Source: Bacteroidales bacterium
Lineage (GTDB): Bacteria; Bacteroidota; Bacteroidia; Bacteroidales; UBA12077
Assembly: GCA_030600865.1 (NCBI GenBank)
Contig: JAUVUS010000006.1
Location: 1-16,730, forward strand
DNA: 16,730 nt
Direction of reading: 5' to 3'
Shown: positions 7,796 to 15,574 of the stretch, piece by piece
Layout: each line of letters starts with the position of its first letter
How positions within the stretch are numbered: the first letter of the stretch is position 1
Translations under genes and position numbers: made by a program
The notes under the pieces: model-generated
What the model saw: the letters and a program-made list of their open reading frames with translations, nothing else
Told to the model about the DNA's origin: nothing
Database searches by the model: none

Positions 7796-8149
7796 ATGTC
7801 AAGTCATTGGAAAGATTTGCTTGTATGGCAACGTAGTCATGATTTTGTATTAACTATATATAAACTTATCGCAACTTTTCCGCAAGATGAAAAATTTCAT
7901 TTAATTGATCAATTAAAAAGAGCAGCTTCTTCGGTTCCAGCAAATATTGTTGAAGGACATTCGAGGCAATCAAAAAAAGAGTTTGTAAGATTTATGATGT
8001 ATTCTAGAGGCTCGTTAGAAGAACTTCGCTATTTTCTCTTGCTTGCTAAAGATCTTAATTATATTGATGAAGTAAATTATAATGAATTAGAAGAAAAGGC
8101 AGGAGAAATAAGTTTTTTATTAAATTCGCTTATAAAATCTATGAAGTAA
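7796..8149 (+). CDS. Four-helix-bundle protein, S23 / 23S rRNA intervening-sequence family
   Basis: This 117-residue soluble protein is predicted to be all helical. It carries the family signatures KDLLVWQRSHDF (6-17), DQLKRAASSVPANIVEGHSR (38-57), RFMMYSRGSLEEL (65-77) and LLLAKDL (81-87). Relatives are encoded inside intervening sequences of 23S rRNA genes in Leptospira and others, occur as stand-alone genes in many Bacteroidota, and include the Avd accessory protein of diversity-generating retroelements. They form basic pentameric bundles that can bind nucleic acid. No rRNA, reverse transcriptase or template/variable repeat is nearby, so this is a stand-alone copy. It sits on the same strand as glyQS (47 bases between stop and start) and may be read from the same transcript. 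An inverted repeat brackets it, and the right arm begins at its stop codon. The family call is firm; the cellular role is unknown. Confidence 0.9.
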   Translation: MSSHWKDLLVWQRSHDFVLTIYKLIATFPQDEKFHLIDQLKRAASSVPANIVEGHSRQSKKEFVRFMMYSRGSLEELRYFLLLAKDLNYIDEVNYNELEEKAGEISFLLNSLIKSMK

Positions 8150-8175
8150 ACATTTATAACCTTTACAACATTTAA
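8148..8175 (-). repeat. Right arm of inverted repeat enclosing the four-helix-bundle gene
   Basis: The core AAACATTTATAACCTTTAC (8148-8166) pairs with the left arm at 7764-7782, and the looser outer part runs on to about 8175. The arm overlaps the stop codon of the four-helix-bundle gene and ends about 27 bases before the start of the following glycosyltransferase gene. In RNA the two arms could form a stem with the whole small gene as its loop. Confidence 0.6.
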
Positions 8176-8202
8176 TTTTTAACAAAGAGATAAACTCAAA
8201 AT

Positions 8203-9495
8203 TTGGAGAAGAAAATTAACAAAAGAGTTCTAATAATCACATATTACTGGCCTCCAAGTGGCGGGGCCGGTGTTCAACGTTGGTTGAAATTTGCCAAATA
8301 CCTTCCTGAATTTGATATTGAACCAATCATATTAACTGTTGATCCCAATCATGCTTCCTATCTTCAAATTGACAAGAGCTTAGAAAAGGATATCAGTCTG
8401 GATTTGAAAGTTTTTAAAACAAAATCTTTTGAACCTTTAAGTTTATTATCGAAAATACTTGGCAAGAAAAACATTGCCTATGGTGGATTTACCAATGTAA
8501 ATAAAAAGAGCATCCTTCAAATAGTTTTGCGCTTTATTCGAGGCAACTTTTTTATTCCTGATGCACGAGTTGGATGGAACAAATATGCTTATAAAAAAGC
8601 AAAAGAAATTATTTCAGAATATAAAATAGATACAGTAATTACAACGAGCCCACCACACTCAACGCAGTTAATAGGATTAAAATTAAAGAAGAAATTAAAT
8701 ATTAACTGGATTGCAGATTTTCGTGATCCCTGGACTGATATTTATTATTACAAAGATTTATTACATACCAGACTTGTAAAAAGAATTGATGAAAAGAAAG
8801 AAAGAGAAGTTTTAGAAGTAGCTGACAAAGTAATTGTCGTTGGAAAATCGTTAAAAGAAAATTTTTACAGTAAAATAAATCAGGAGAAGTTTGTCGTAAT
8901 TACTAATGGATATGATGAAGAAGATTTTGAAGAACAAAAACATGTTCGACCAGAAAAATTTACTATAACATACACAGGAACACTTTCTGACCAATACAAT
9001 GTTGCAGCATTTATTGAAGTTTGTGAGGCAATAAAATCAAAAGGGGTAGACTTTATTATTCGATTTATTGGTAATGTTGCAGAATCTAAACTGAATGAAT
9101 TTAAAAATGCGAGTTTGTTGGAGAATGTTGAAATAGTAAATTATGTTCCGCATCAAGAATCTATCAAATATTTATATAATTCATCAGCATTGTTATTAGT
9201 AATCCCTGATTTTAACGGGAATAAAGGAATTTTGACGGGCAAACTTTTTGAATATTTAGCTTCCGGAATTCCTATAGTTGGGATTGGCCCAACTGATGGT
9301 GATGCCTCTGAAATTATTGATGAATGCGAAGTTGGGAAAATGTTTGATTATACAGAAACAGAAAAGATATATGAAAATCTTTATAATTTAATAGAAAGCT
9401 TTAGAATCAAGCAAAATGATTCAAAACAATACCTGAAATATTCAAGAAAAAATCTTACCCAACAATTAAAAGAACTAATAGATGATGATAAATAA
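8203..9495 (+). CDS. Glycosyltransferase, GT4-like (GT-B fold)
   Basis: This is a 430-residue cytosolic or membrane-associated glycosyltransferase of the retaining GT4-like superfamily. The N-terminal acceptor domain has YYWPPSGGAGVQR (14-26), FIPDARVGW (117-125), TTSPPHS (147-153) and ADFRDPWTD (171-179). The C-terminal nucleotide-sugar domain has ITNGYDEEDF (233-242), TYTGTLSD (256-263) and GKLFEYLASGIPIVG (346-360), which replaces the classical E-x7-E motif. The start must be the TTG at 8203: an in-frame TAA lies at 8191-8193, no ATG lies between, and the encoded M-E-K-K lead-in puts the first beta strand at the normal distance. It overlaps wecB by 14 bases, so the two are translationally linked. 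Sugar donor and acceptor cannot be read from the sequence, but the wecB link suggests an N-acetylhexosamine-containing surface glycan. Confidence 0.9.
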   Translation: MEKKINKRVLIITYYWPPSGGAGVQRWLKFAKYLPEFDIEPIILTVDPNHASYLQIDKSLEKDISLDLKVFKTKSFEPLSLLSKILGKKNIAYGGFTNVNKKSILQIVLRFIRGNFFIPDARVGWNKYAYKKAKEIISEYKIDTVITTSPPHSTQLIGLKLKKKLNINWIADFRDPWTDIYYYKDLLHTRLVKRIDEKKEREVLEVADKVIVVGKSLKENFYSKINQEKFVVITNGYDEEDFEEQKHVRPEKFTITYTGTLSDQYNVAAFIEVCEAIKSKGVDFIIRFIGNVAESKLNEFKNASLLENVEIVNYVPHQESIKYLYNSSALLLVIPDFNGNKGILTGKLFEYLASGIPIVGIGPTDGDASEIIDECEVGKMFDYTETEKIYENLYNLIESFRIKQNDSKQYLKYSRKNLTQQLKELIDDDK

Positions 9496-10561
9496 AGTAT
9501 TGACAGTTATAGGTGCAAGACCACAGTTTATTAAAGCTGCAGCAGTTAGCAGGGCATTGCAAAAGGAGAATATTGCTGAAATAATTGTTCATACTGGCCA
9601 ACATTTTGATTCGAATATGTCAAAGATTTTCTTTGATGAAATGGATATTCCTAAACCAGCTTATAATCTGGATATTCATAGTCTTTCGCATGGAGCAATG
9701 ACTGGCAGAATGATTGAAGAAATTGAAAAAATTCTTAAAGTTGAATTACCAGACATTGTATTAGTTTATGGAGATACAAACTCAACTTTAGCAGGTGCTT
9801 TGGCTGCTCAAAAATTGCATATTCCAATTGCGCATATTGAAGCAGGGTTAAGATCTTTTAATTTAAAGATGCCTGAAGAAGTTAACAGAATTTTAACCGA
9901 TAGAATTTCAAGTTATTTATTTTGCCCAACCGATAAGGCAATTGAAAATTTAAAAACCGAAGGATTTGAAAATTATCCTTTTACAATACTTAAGAGTGGC
10001 GATGTAATGCAAGATGCTGCCTTGTATTATGAAAAAGTATCTGATCAACAGTCAACTATTATTAAAGATCTTAAGTTAGAAAAATCGAAATTTATACTTT
10101 GCACTTTACACCGACAAGAAAATACTGATAATAGGGAGAGGCTTTTGAACATTATTAATGCCTATAACGAATTAAGCAAAGATTTTAAAATTATATTACC
10201 CTTACATCCACGCACTCAGAAAATCATAAAAGAATCATTAATAAATCTGGATTTTGATATTATTGATCCGGTTGGATATTTTGACATGATTCAATTAATA
10301 AAAAACTCTGAGTTTATAATTACAGATAGCGGAGGATTACAGAAAGAAGCGTTTTTCTTTAAAAAGTATTGCATTACTACTCGCGACGAAACAGAATGGG
10401 TTGAGCTGGTTGAAAATGGATTTAATGTTGTTGTTGGTGCTAATAAAGAAAAAATAATATTAGAAGTGCAAAAGGTTAGTCAAAAAACTGCAAATTTTGA
10501 TATGGATTTATATGGAAATGGTAAGGCAAGTGAAAACATCGTTAAAAACTTACTTGCTTAA
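9482..10561 (+). CDS. wecB: UDP-N-acetylglucosamine 2-epimerase, non-hydrolysing
   Basis: The enzyme interconverts UDP-GlcNAc and UDP-ManNAc in the cytosol, supplying ManNAc or its derivatives for surface polysaccharide. The 359-residue protein has IGARPQFIKAAA (10-21) with Arg13, HTGQHFD (37-43), YGDTNSTLAG with Asp98 (96-105), HIEAGLRS with Glu120 (118-125), PEEVNRILTD with Glu132/133 (131-140), CTLHRQEN with His210 (207-214) and, near the C-terminus, TDSGGLQKEA. These correspond to the catalytic Asp95, Glu117, Glu131 and His213 of E. coli WecB. Lack of a kinase domain and the normal length mark the non-hydrolysing form. A second ATG directly follows the first (9485). No UDP-ManNAc dehydrogenase (wecC) is in the window, so ManNAc may be used as such or oxidised by a gene elsewhere. 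Confidence 0.95.
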   Translation: MMINKVLTVIGARPQFIKAAAVSRALQKENIAEIIVHTGQHFDSNMSKIFFDEMDIPKPAYNLDIHSLSHGAMTGRMIEEIEKILKVELPDIVLVYGDTNSTLAGALAAQKLHIPIAHIEAGLRSFNLKMPEEVNRILTDRISSYLFCPTDKAIENLKTEGFENYPFTILKSGDVMQDAALYYEKVSDQQSTIIKDLKLEKSKFILCTLHRQENTDNRERLLNIINAYNELSKDFKIILPLHPRTQKIIKESLINLDFDIIDPVGYFDMIQLIKNSEFIITDSGGLQKEAFFFKKYCITTRDETEWVELVENGFNVVVGANKEKIILEVQKVSQKTANFDMDLYGNGKASENIVKNLLA

Positions 10562-10589
10562 TATATTGTTTTAACTTCTATAATAATTT

Positions 10590-10603
10590 CAAAAAGTTTT
10601 TTG
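10590..10603. terminator. Weak hairpin between convergent wecB and flippase genes
   Basis: CAAAAAGTTTTTTG can fold into a five-base-pair A/T-rich stem, followed by TTTTATTT on the plus strand. It lies in the 44-base gap between the wecB stop and the stop of the convergent flippase gene, where a shared terminator is expected. The stem has a single G-C pair, so this is a suggestion from position more than from strength. Confidence 0.25.
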
Positions 10604-10605
10604 TT

Positions 10606-12105
10606 TTATTTCTCCTGTGAAATGTTCTTTTTCCATTGTAATGGATTCTTCCATTTGTTCCAAAATCCGATAAAATATATTTTTTTTTCTTTTGAAATAA
10701 TTAATTTATAAGTTAGAAAGAAATAAAATGCGATTAATAATAGCTTACATGAAATAGAAACTAATATTCTAAAATCATTTAAAAAATATGAAAAAATAAT
10801 TATTACAATTGTAAACAATGTGAGAAGGGAAAGTCTGAGAAATTTATAAGGTACAAAATATACTTTTTGTGCTTTGTGAAAAACAATAATAAAGAAGATC
10901 ATTTGTGCTAATAAAGTTGAGATTGAAGCACCATAAATACCCCATAATGGAATAAATAAATAATTAAGAACAAAATTAATAAGAGCTACTACTACTAATA
11001 TACTTCCAATAATTTTGGTTTTTTTCTTTATATGTAAACCTATTATTACTACATCTTTCATAGATCCAAAAAGGAATGAAAATGAAATAATTGAAATAAC
11101 ATATATTGATTTTAAATAGAAGGCTTTATTTGTAGCAAAAATATTTATTAATTCATAACTGAATATCGAGATTAAAAGGATAGTAAAAAGAACAAATAGT
11201 GAAATAATGAAAAAAGTGTTTTTATAAAACTCTTTAGCATCTGGATCATTCATTTTTTTAAAAATAATCGGAGTAATCGACATTTGTATTGATGAGATTA
11301 CGACTATTTTAATTGTATTAGCAATTTTAAAACCAAATCCATAAATAGCTGCATATTCCAAACCTTTCATTTTGGTTAATCCAAATCTGTCGAAAAAAGA
11401 TAATAATACTCCAGAAATAGATGCTAATATAAGAGGATACGAATATTTAACTAATTCTTTAAGCTCCTTAAATTCAAATTTAAATTCAATATTTTTCCAT
11501 AAATATGGTAGCATTAAGATTAATAAAACAAAATTACCAATACATTGAGCCTCAAATATTCCAATTACGTTTCTTTTCTTAAAAATCACAAAATATAGTG
11601 TTAGAGATAATACTAACAGAAATTTAAAAATATTGGAAATCGAGTAAGCTGTTGGTTTAGATTGTAATTTGAGTAAAGTGAATGGTATTATTAAGAGTGT
11701 TTGTAAAAAAGCCGAAATGAAAACTAATTGTAGAAGGTATTTATAATCTTCAGAATCTAAAAGAAATAAAGCAATGGATTCAATAAAAGATTGAAATAGA
11801 ATGAAACTAATAATACTAAATGCAATTACGCTAGTTAATATGGTATAAACAATTTTTTTTTGTCTCTCAATAAAATGTTTGTCCCAGTACCAGCGAACAA
11901 GACTTTGGTATAGTGAAATTCCAAGTATTGCAATTAAAAGTTGAGTTATAATTTCTACATTAGCTAGTATGCCATAATCTGCTTCTTTTAAATATTCGGA
12001 ATTTGTATAAATTGGCAATAGAATAATGCCAATAATTTTTGTTGTAATATTTCCAAAGCTGTATATAATTGAGTTTTTGGCTGCTTCTTTAAATTCTTTT
12101 GTCAT
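10606..12105 (-). CDS. Wzx-like polysaccharide flippase (MOP superfamily)
   Basis: This 499-residue integral membrane protein is almost wholly hydrophobic with about 12-14 predicted spans and short basic loops. It belongs to the polysaccharide-transport branch of the multidrug/oligosaccharidyl-lipid/polysaccharide (MOP) superfamily. Such proteins move undecaprenyl-linked sugar units across the cytoplasmic membrane. Characteristic stretches are the N-terminal amphipathic segment and first helix with NSIIYSFGNITTKIIGIILLP (11-31), and the central YSYPLILASISGVLLSFFDRFGL (221-243) followed by GLEYAAIYGFGFKIA, a pattern typical of Wzx-like proteins. It is the last gene of the minus-strand glycan group, 58 bases after the methyltransferase gene. 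Context with wecB and three glycosyltransferases supports export of a surface glycan. Substrate is not predictable, and a MATE drug exporter is unlikely given the neighbours. Confidence 0.88.
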   Translation of the reverse strand: MTKEFKEAAKNSIIYSFGNITTKIIGIILLPIYTNSEYLKEADYGILANVEIITQLLIAILGISLYQSLVRWYWDKHFIERQKKIVYTILTSVIAFSIISFILFQSFIESIALFLLDSEDYKYLLQLVFISAFLQTLLIIPFTLLKLQSKPTAYSISNIFKFLLVLSLTLYFVIFKKRNVIGIFEAQCIGNFVLLILMLPYLWKNIEFKFEFKELKELVKYSYPLILASISGVLLSFFDRFGLTKMKGLEYAAIYGFGFKIANTIKIVVISSIQMSITPIIFKKMNDPDAKEFYKNTFFIISLFVLFTILLISIFSYELINIFATNKAFYLKSIYVISIISFSFLFGSMKDVVIIGLHIKKKTKIIGSILVVVALINFVLNYLFIPLWGIYGASISTLLAQMIFFIIVFHKAQKVYFVPYKFLRLSLLTLFTIVIIIFSYFLNDFRILVSISCKLLLIAFYFFLTYKLIISKEKKIYFIGFWNKWKNPLQWKKNISQEK

Positions 12106-12163
12106 TCTTTTTTTAAAATACTTAATTGTAAGTAAATGGATTAAAATTGAGATAATAAAATCA

Positions 12164-12901
12164 TTATAAATTACCTGTAACTACTAAAGTATTAAAATAA
12201 TTGAAAAAGTATTTTGGTTTTCTTCCAAGAATTGTTTTAAGTTGTTTCTTAAATAATTCAAAATGATTTAGTTTAACTCTTCCTGCAAAGCTTAAGTCAA
12301 CAGGCTCAATACCTGCTTGTGACATAACTTTTAAGATGGTAAACGGTGTAAACCAATACTTATGGTCACTATTAATATATTCGACTTTGCTTTTCTTTGC
12401 AATTCTTAATAATTGATTGTTCAAGGCATTGGGAACTGTAATAATAATCTTCTCAATGAAATCTTTATACTTTTTCTTTATTTCATGTAAAAATTCAACA
12501 GGATTCTCTACGTGTTCTAGAATCTCTCCTAATACAATACAATCCCATTTATCAGTTTTAATTATTTCCAATTCATTAGAAAGCAAATCAGCATAAAAAA
12601 CATTATCAAAGTTGTATTCATCTTTTAATAAATTAATTCCTTCTTTGTTTATATCAATACCAATGCATTTTTTAGCATTCTGGGTTAATAATTTATGTAA
12701 ATAATTACCACTATTTATTTTTTCATCAATTAAATCGATGTGGTCTACACAACCAACATGAAGAATCTTTTTTTGTCTGGTCTTTTCAAGAACCATTTTA
12801 ATTCTTGTTTTTGATTCGAATTTCTCTAAAATCTTAAAATTATAAGATGAACTAAAGGATTCTCCAGAAATATATTTTAATTGCTCTTGTGTGATTTCCA
12901 T
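12164..12901 (-). CDS. SAM-dependent class I methyltransferase
   Basis: This 245-residue protein is predicted to transfer a methyl group from S-adenosylmethionine, most likely to a sugar or glycan intermediate given its neighbours. The Rossmann core shows motif I ILHVGCVDH (46-54, a variant of the usual glycine-rich loop), the acidic end of strand 2 in CIGIDINKEGI (79-89), ADLLSNE (104-110), WDCIVLGEILEHVENP (119-134, the E-H-V motif common in UbiG/COG2227-like enzymes), ITVPN (154-158) and WFTPFTILKVMSQAG (183-197). It overlaps the glycosyltransferase gene upstream by 25 bases, so the two are probably co-translated. The methylated position cannot be told from sequence, and a lipid substrate is a lesser possibility. 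Confidence 0.87.
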   Translation of the reverse strand: MEITQEQLKYISGESFSSSYNFKILEKFESKTRIKMVLEKTRQKKILHVGCVDHIDLIDEKINSGNYLHKLLTQNAKKCIGIDINKEGINLLKDEYNFDNVFYADLLSNELEIIKTDKWDCIVLGEILEHVENPVEFLHEIKKKYKDFIEKIIITVPNALNNQLLRIAKKSKVEYINSDHKYWFTPFTILKVMSQAGIEPVDLSFAGRVKLNHFELFKKQLKTILGRKPKYFFNYFNTLVVTGNL

Positions 12902-14130
12902 AATGATACTATCTTATTGTAGAACTGTAAATTATTATTAGATAAATTATAGTGCGTTTCCCATGTTTTAAATGAATTATCTCTTATTAGCTGAATTTCC
13001 TTCTCGCTTTTTGAAAGGAATTCATATATCTTATCTTTTATTGAATTAGGCTCGTCGTTAGCATTTACTAATATACCATTATTATTGTTTAAGATTTCAG
13101 ATATTCCTCCTACGTCATTTGATATAACCGGAACACTGTAAGAGAACGCCTCCATAATACTTACGGGGATACCTTCACTAGAGCTTAAATTAATAAAAAG
13201 ATCGATATTATTTTCAGAGTAATATTTTTGAATAAAATCATTGGTTTGATAACCTGCAAACTCATACATATCCTTTGTTTCAAATTTCATTGAAGCTTCT
13301 TTTTTCAAAGATTCAATTTCTTCTCCACTTCCAAAATGTGTCCATTTAAATTTCAAATTTAATTGAGATAAAACATCAATAATTTTATCTACTCTTTTTA
13401 CTGAGATTATATTTGAACAACTAACAATAATAAATTCTTTTTGTAGCTTCCACTTTTTAGATTTAAATAGTTTATCAGAACCTAAGCGTGAAATATTAAA
13501 ATTTAGGTTATTGATCTCCGGCAAATCTTCAGTATATTTTTTACCGTTATCAGATATAAAAAATATTTGATCGAGAGATTGAGATAATTGTTTTCTATAT
13601 GGGATATATTTATTTTGTGCATAAAAATATAGATCAACACGATGCCCTCGGGAAATACAAAATGATTCAGGGTAGTGCTTTTTTAGAATACTTAATGATA
13701 AAGCAGTTGAATTTAACCAATATGAGTAATAAATTGCTTTTGTACACAATTTGTTCTTTTTGAGAAAAAGAAAAAGTTGAAAAGCCTTAATAAGATCATG
13801 AAAAATTGTAGAGCAACTTTCTAAAAAGGGATAATTTAAGAAATGCCTCATGACATATAGGATTTCATTAAAAAATAATTTAAGAAATAGATTTGGATGT
13901 ACAAGAATATAAAAAAGAGTTTTGTAAATTTCTTTAAAATTACTTTTTGTATTGTAACGAATTACTTTAACTTTTTCAGGAAGAATTAATCTCTGAGAAT
14001 CACTAATATTTTTCGCAATAATTGTTATAGTTTCAAACTTTTCATTTAATAAATTAAATTCGCTATCAAAAAAGTTTTCTCCTATTCCAAAAGGGAAATT
14101 ATTTGTGATGATTATTAACGGAATTCTCAT
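12877..14130 (-). CDS. Glycosyltransferase family 4
   Basis: This 417-residue GT-B retaining glycosyltransferase has an N-terminal half that is poorly conserved and rich in aromatic and hydrophobic residues, with a possible membrane-association segment at 70-100. RGHRVDLYFY (161-170) is conserved among such enzymes. The C-terminal donor domain has VSCSNIISVKRVDKI (236-250), HFGSGEE (265-271), FAGY (291-294) and the E-x7-E motif EGIPVSIMEAF with Glu319 and Glu327 (319-329), followed by VPVISNDVGGISEIL. The last 25 bases overlap the methyltransferase start. It is the first gene of the group glycosyltransferase, methyltransferase, flippase, and is separated from the next glycosyltransferase gene upstream by 120 bases holding a possible terminator. 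Donor sugar is unknown. Confidence 0.92.
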   Translation of the reverse strand: MRIPLIIITNNFPFGIGENFFDSEFNLLNEKFETITIIAKNISDSQRLILPEKVKVIRYNTKSNFKEIYKTLFYILVHPNLFLKLFFNEILYVMRHFLNYPFLESCSTIFHDLIKAFQLFLFLKKNKLCTKAIYYSYWLNSTALSLSILKKHYPESFCISRGHRVDLYFYAQNKYIPYRKQLSQSLDQIFFISDNGKKYTEDLPEINNLNFNISRLGSDKLFKSKKWKLQKEFIIVSCSNIISVKRVDKIIDVLSQLNLKFKWTHFGSGEEIESLKKEASMKFETKDMYEFAGYQTNDFIQKYYSENNIDLFINLSSSEGIPVSIMEAFSYSVPVISNDVGGISEILNNNNGILVNANDEPNSIKDKIYEFLSKSEKEIQLIRDNSFKTWETHYNLSNNNLQFYNKIVSLWKSHKSN

Positions 14131-14157
14131 ATATATTTTGCGTTACAGATTACACCT

Positions 14158-14175
14158 AAAAACACCGTGTTTTTT
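14158..14175. terminator. Possible terminator between the two minus-strand glycosyltransferase genes
   Basis: An A-run, then CACCGTG, then a T-run forms a seven-base-pair hairpin with a three-base loop (AAAAACA paired with TGTTTTT), and has a U-run when read from either strand. It lies in the 120-base gap between two glycosyltransferase genes of the same strand. If real, it would end the transcript from 15435 and imply a separate promoter for the gene at 14130. The stem is mostly A-T, so confidence is modest. Confidence 0.35.
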
Positions 14176-14250
14176 CATTTAAGTTTACTTCAAATTAATT
14201 CTATTTTGACGTAGCATTTAAATCTTATGTCGTACGGCAATTCCTTACTC

Positions 14251-15435
14251 TTATATTAAGCTATATTTATTTGTGGATTTATATAATTCATCAAGGTGCC
14301 CAGAATCTACACTCCAATTATATTTAGTTATAATCTTGTTAAAACCAAATTCCAAATCTATATTATTATCTTGATTATTTATTAATTCAAAAAAGGCTTT
14401 CTTAAAATCTTCAGGTGAGTTATGAATATAGGATATTCCACTTTTGGTTTCTTCAACAATTCTCATTAACGAATTGCAATTACTCGTTAGTATCGGTTTT
14501 CTAGCATAAATATATTGGTATAACTTATTTGGAGAAGAACAATCGGTCTGTTCTGATTTTAGATGTGGAATCAATGCAATATCTGATTTTGCCAGCAATT
14601 TGGACATTTCATGAAGATTTTTCCACCCTAAGAATTTAACCTGATCTTTGAGTTTCAATTCGCCTGTCAACTTCTCCAAATACGGTTGAAAACTTCCTTT
14701 CCCGATAATATGAAGCCTTACGTTTGTTTTTTCTTTAAGGATTAACGATAAAGCTTTAATTACAACTTGCAAACCTCTGTGAATATTTATACCTCCGGCA
14801 TAAAAAAGTGTAATAAATTCAGGATTTGGTTCATCGTTTGTTAAAGGAAAATCTTTAGGATTAATTGTATTTGAAATGACATGAATCTTTTCTTTATCTA
14901 TTCCAAGTTTTGAGATACGATCTTGCATTTCATCAACAACAGTAATAATTTTATCTGCATGATTTAGAATTCTTTTCTCATATTTTCGCCATTGTTTATT
15001 TGATGATAGTATTTTGCCTAAAAATGTATTGGTGTGTTTTGCCGTTTCTAATGATGCAGGCCAGTTCTCATGAAGATCAACAATTAAAGGTATATTAAGT
15101 TTGTTTTTAAATTCAACTCCAATCTTTGTCAATGGCAAATCGTGAATATGAATAGCATCAATATTTTCCTTTTTTAATATCTTGGATATAAACTTTTTCC
15201 AAAAAGAAAAATAGAATGGAAGTTTAAGGATTGCTACACTTGATTTATATTTTAGCTTTGAAATAGGTTTTCGGTAAACTTTCAACTTGCCATTATCTTC
15301 ATATAAGAGCTTGCTGCCTTGATAATTATAACATGCTAATACTATTTCATGATTATTTTCAATTAAGCTTTCAATTTCTTTTTCAACTCTATGATCTGGT
15401 GGAAAATCATGGTCAAGAACCATTAATATTTTCAT
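14251..15435 (-). CDS. Glycosyltransferase family 4
   Basis: This is a 394-residue retaining glycosyltransferase of the GT-B fold. The N-terminal domain begins MKILMVLDHDFPPDHRVEKE (1-20, the usual acceptor-side glycine loop replaced by P-P-D-H-R-V, common in GT4 members), with AIHIHDLPL (94-102) and VDLHENWP (119-126). The C-terminal domain has NTINPKDF (189-196), YAGGINIHRGL (212-222), IIGKGS (243-248), FLGW (268-271), ALIPHLKS (287-294) and SPNKLYQYIYARKPIL (301-316), in which the second donor-binding Glu of the classic motif is replaced. It resembles group 1 transferases of capsule and O-antigen loci. It diverges from the YfhO-like gene and has a TAnnTTTG box 21 bases upstream. Its acceptor and donor are unknown. 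Confidence 0.9.
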   Translation of the reverse strand: MKILMVLDHDFPPDHRVEKEIESLIENNHEIVLACYNYQGSKLLYEDNGKLKVYRKPISKLKYKSSVAILKLPFYFSFWKKFISKILKKENIDAIHIHDLPLTKIGVEFKNKLNIPLIVDLHENWPASLETAKHTNTFLGKILSSNKQWRKYEKRILNHADKIITVVDEMQDRISKLGIDKEKIHVISNTINPKDFPLTNDEPNPEFITLFYAGGINIHRGLQVVIKALSLILKEKTNVRLHIIGKGSFQPYLEKLTGELKLKDQVKFLGWKNLHEMSKLLAKSDIALIPHLKSEQTDCSSPNKLYQYIYARKPILTSNCNSLMRIVEETKSGISYIHNSPEDFKKAFFELINNQDNNIDLEFGFNKIITKYNWSVDSGHLDELYKSTNKYSLI

Positions 15436-15455
15436 TCTTCTTACTTTTTAATACT

Positions 15456-15463
15456 CAAAAATA
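15456..15463 (-). promoter_or_regulatory. Candidate -7 box for the glycosyltransferase gene starting at 15435
   Basis: On the minus strand the bases read TATTTTTG, an exact TAnnTTTG match identical to the box before glyQS, 21 bases upstream of the start codon. A TTTG (minus strand, 15488-15491) lies 24 bases further upstream and could serve as the -33 element, although the spacing is slightly long. The 139-base divergent region also serves the YfhO-like gene, for which only a near match (15526-15533) is visible. Confidence 0.42.
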
Positions 15464-15574
15464 CTAAGAAAAATGAATGTATTAACTCAAATAGAATTAT
15501 TTTAAGAATTCTACAATATTTATGCTATTTTTAGAGTTTAACTTTAACATACAAATTATAAAGATTAACACGCT

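Noticed and set aside
7796..8149. Four-helix-bundle gene as the Avd protein of a diversity-generating retroelement
   Set aside because: No reverse transcriptase gene, template repeat or variable repeat is present in the window; only the inverted repeat arms accompany it.
7754..8175. A true 23S rRNA intervening sequence or an insertion sequence
   Set aside because: The flanks are glyQS and a glycosyltransferase gene, not rRNA, and no transposase is encoded between the arms.
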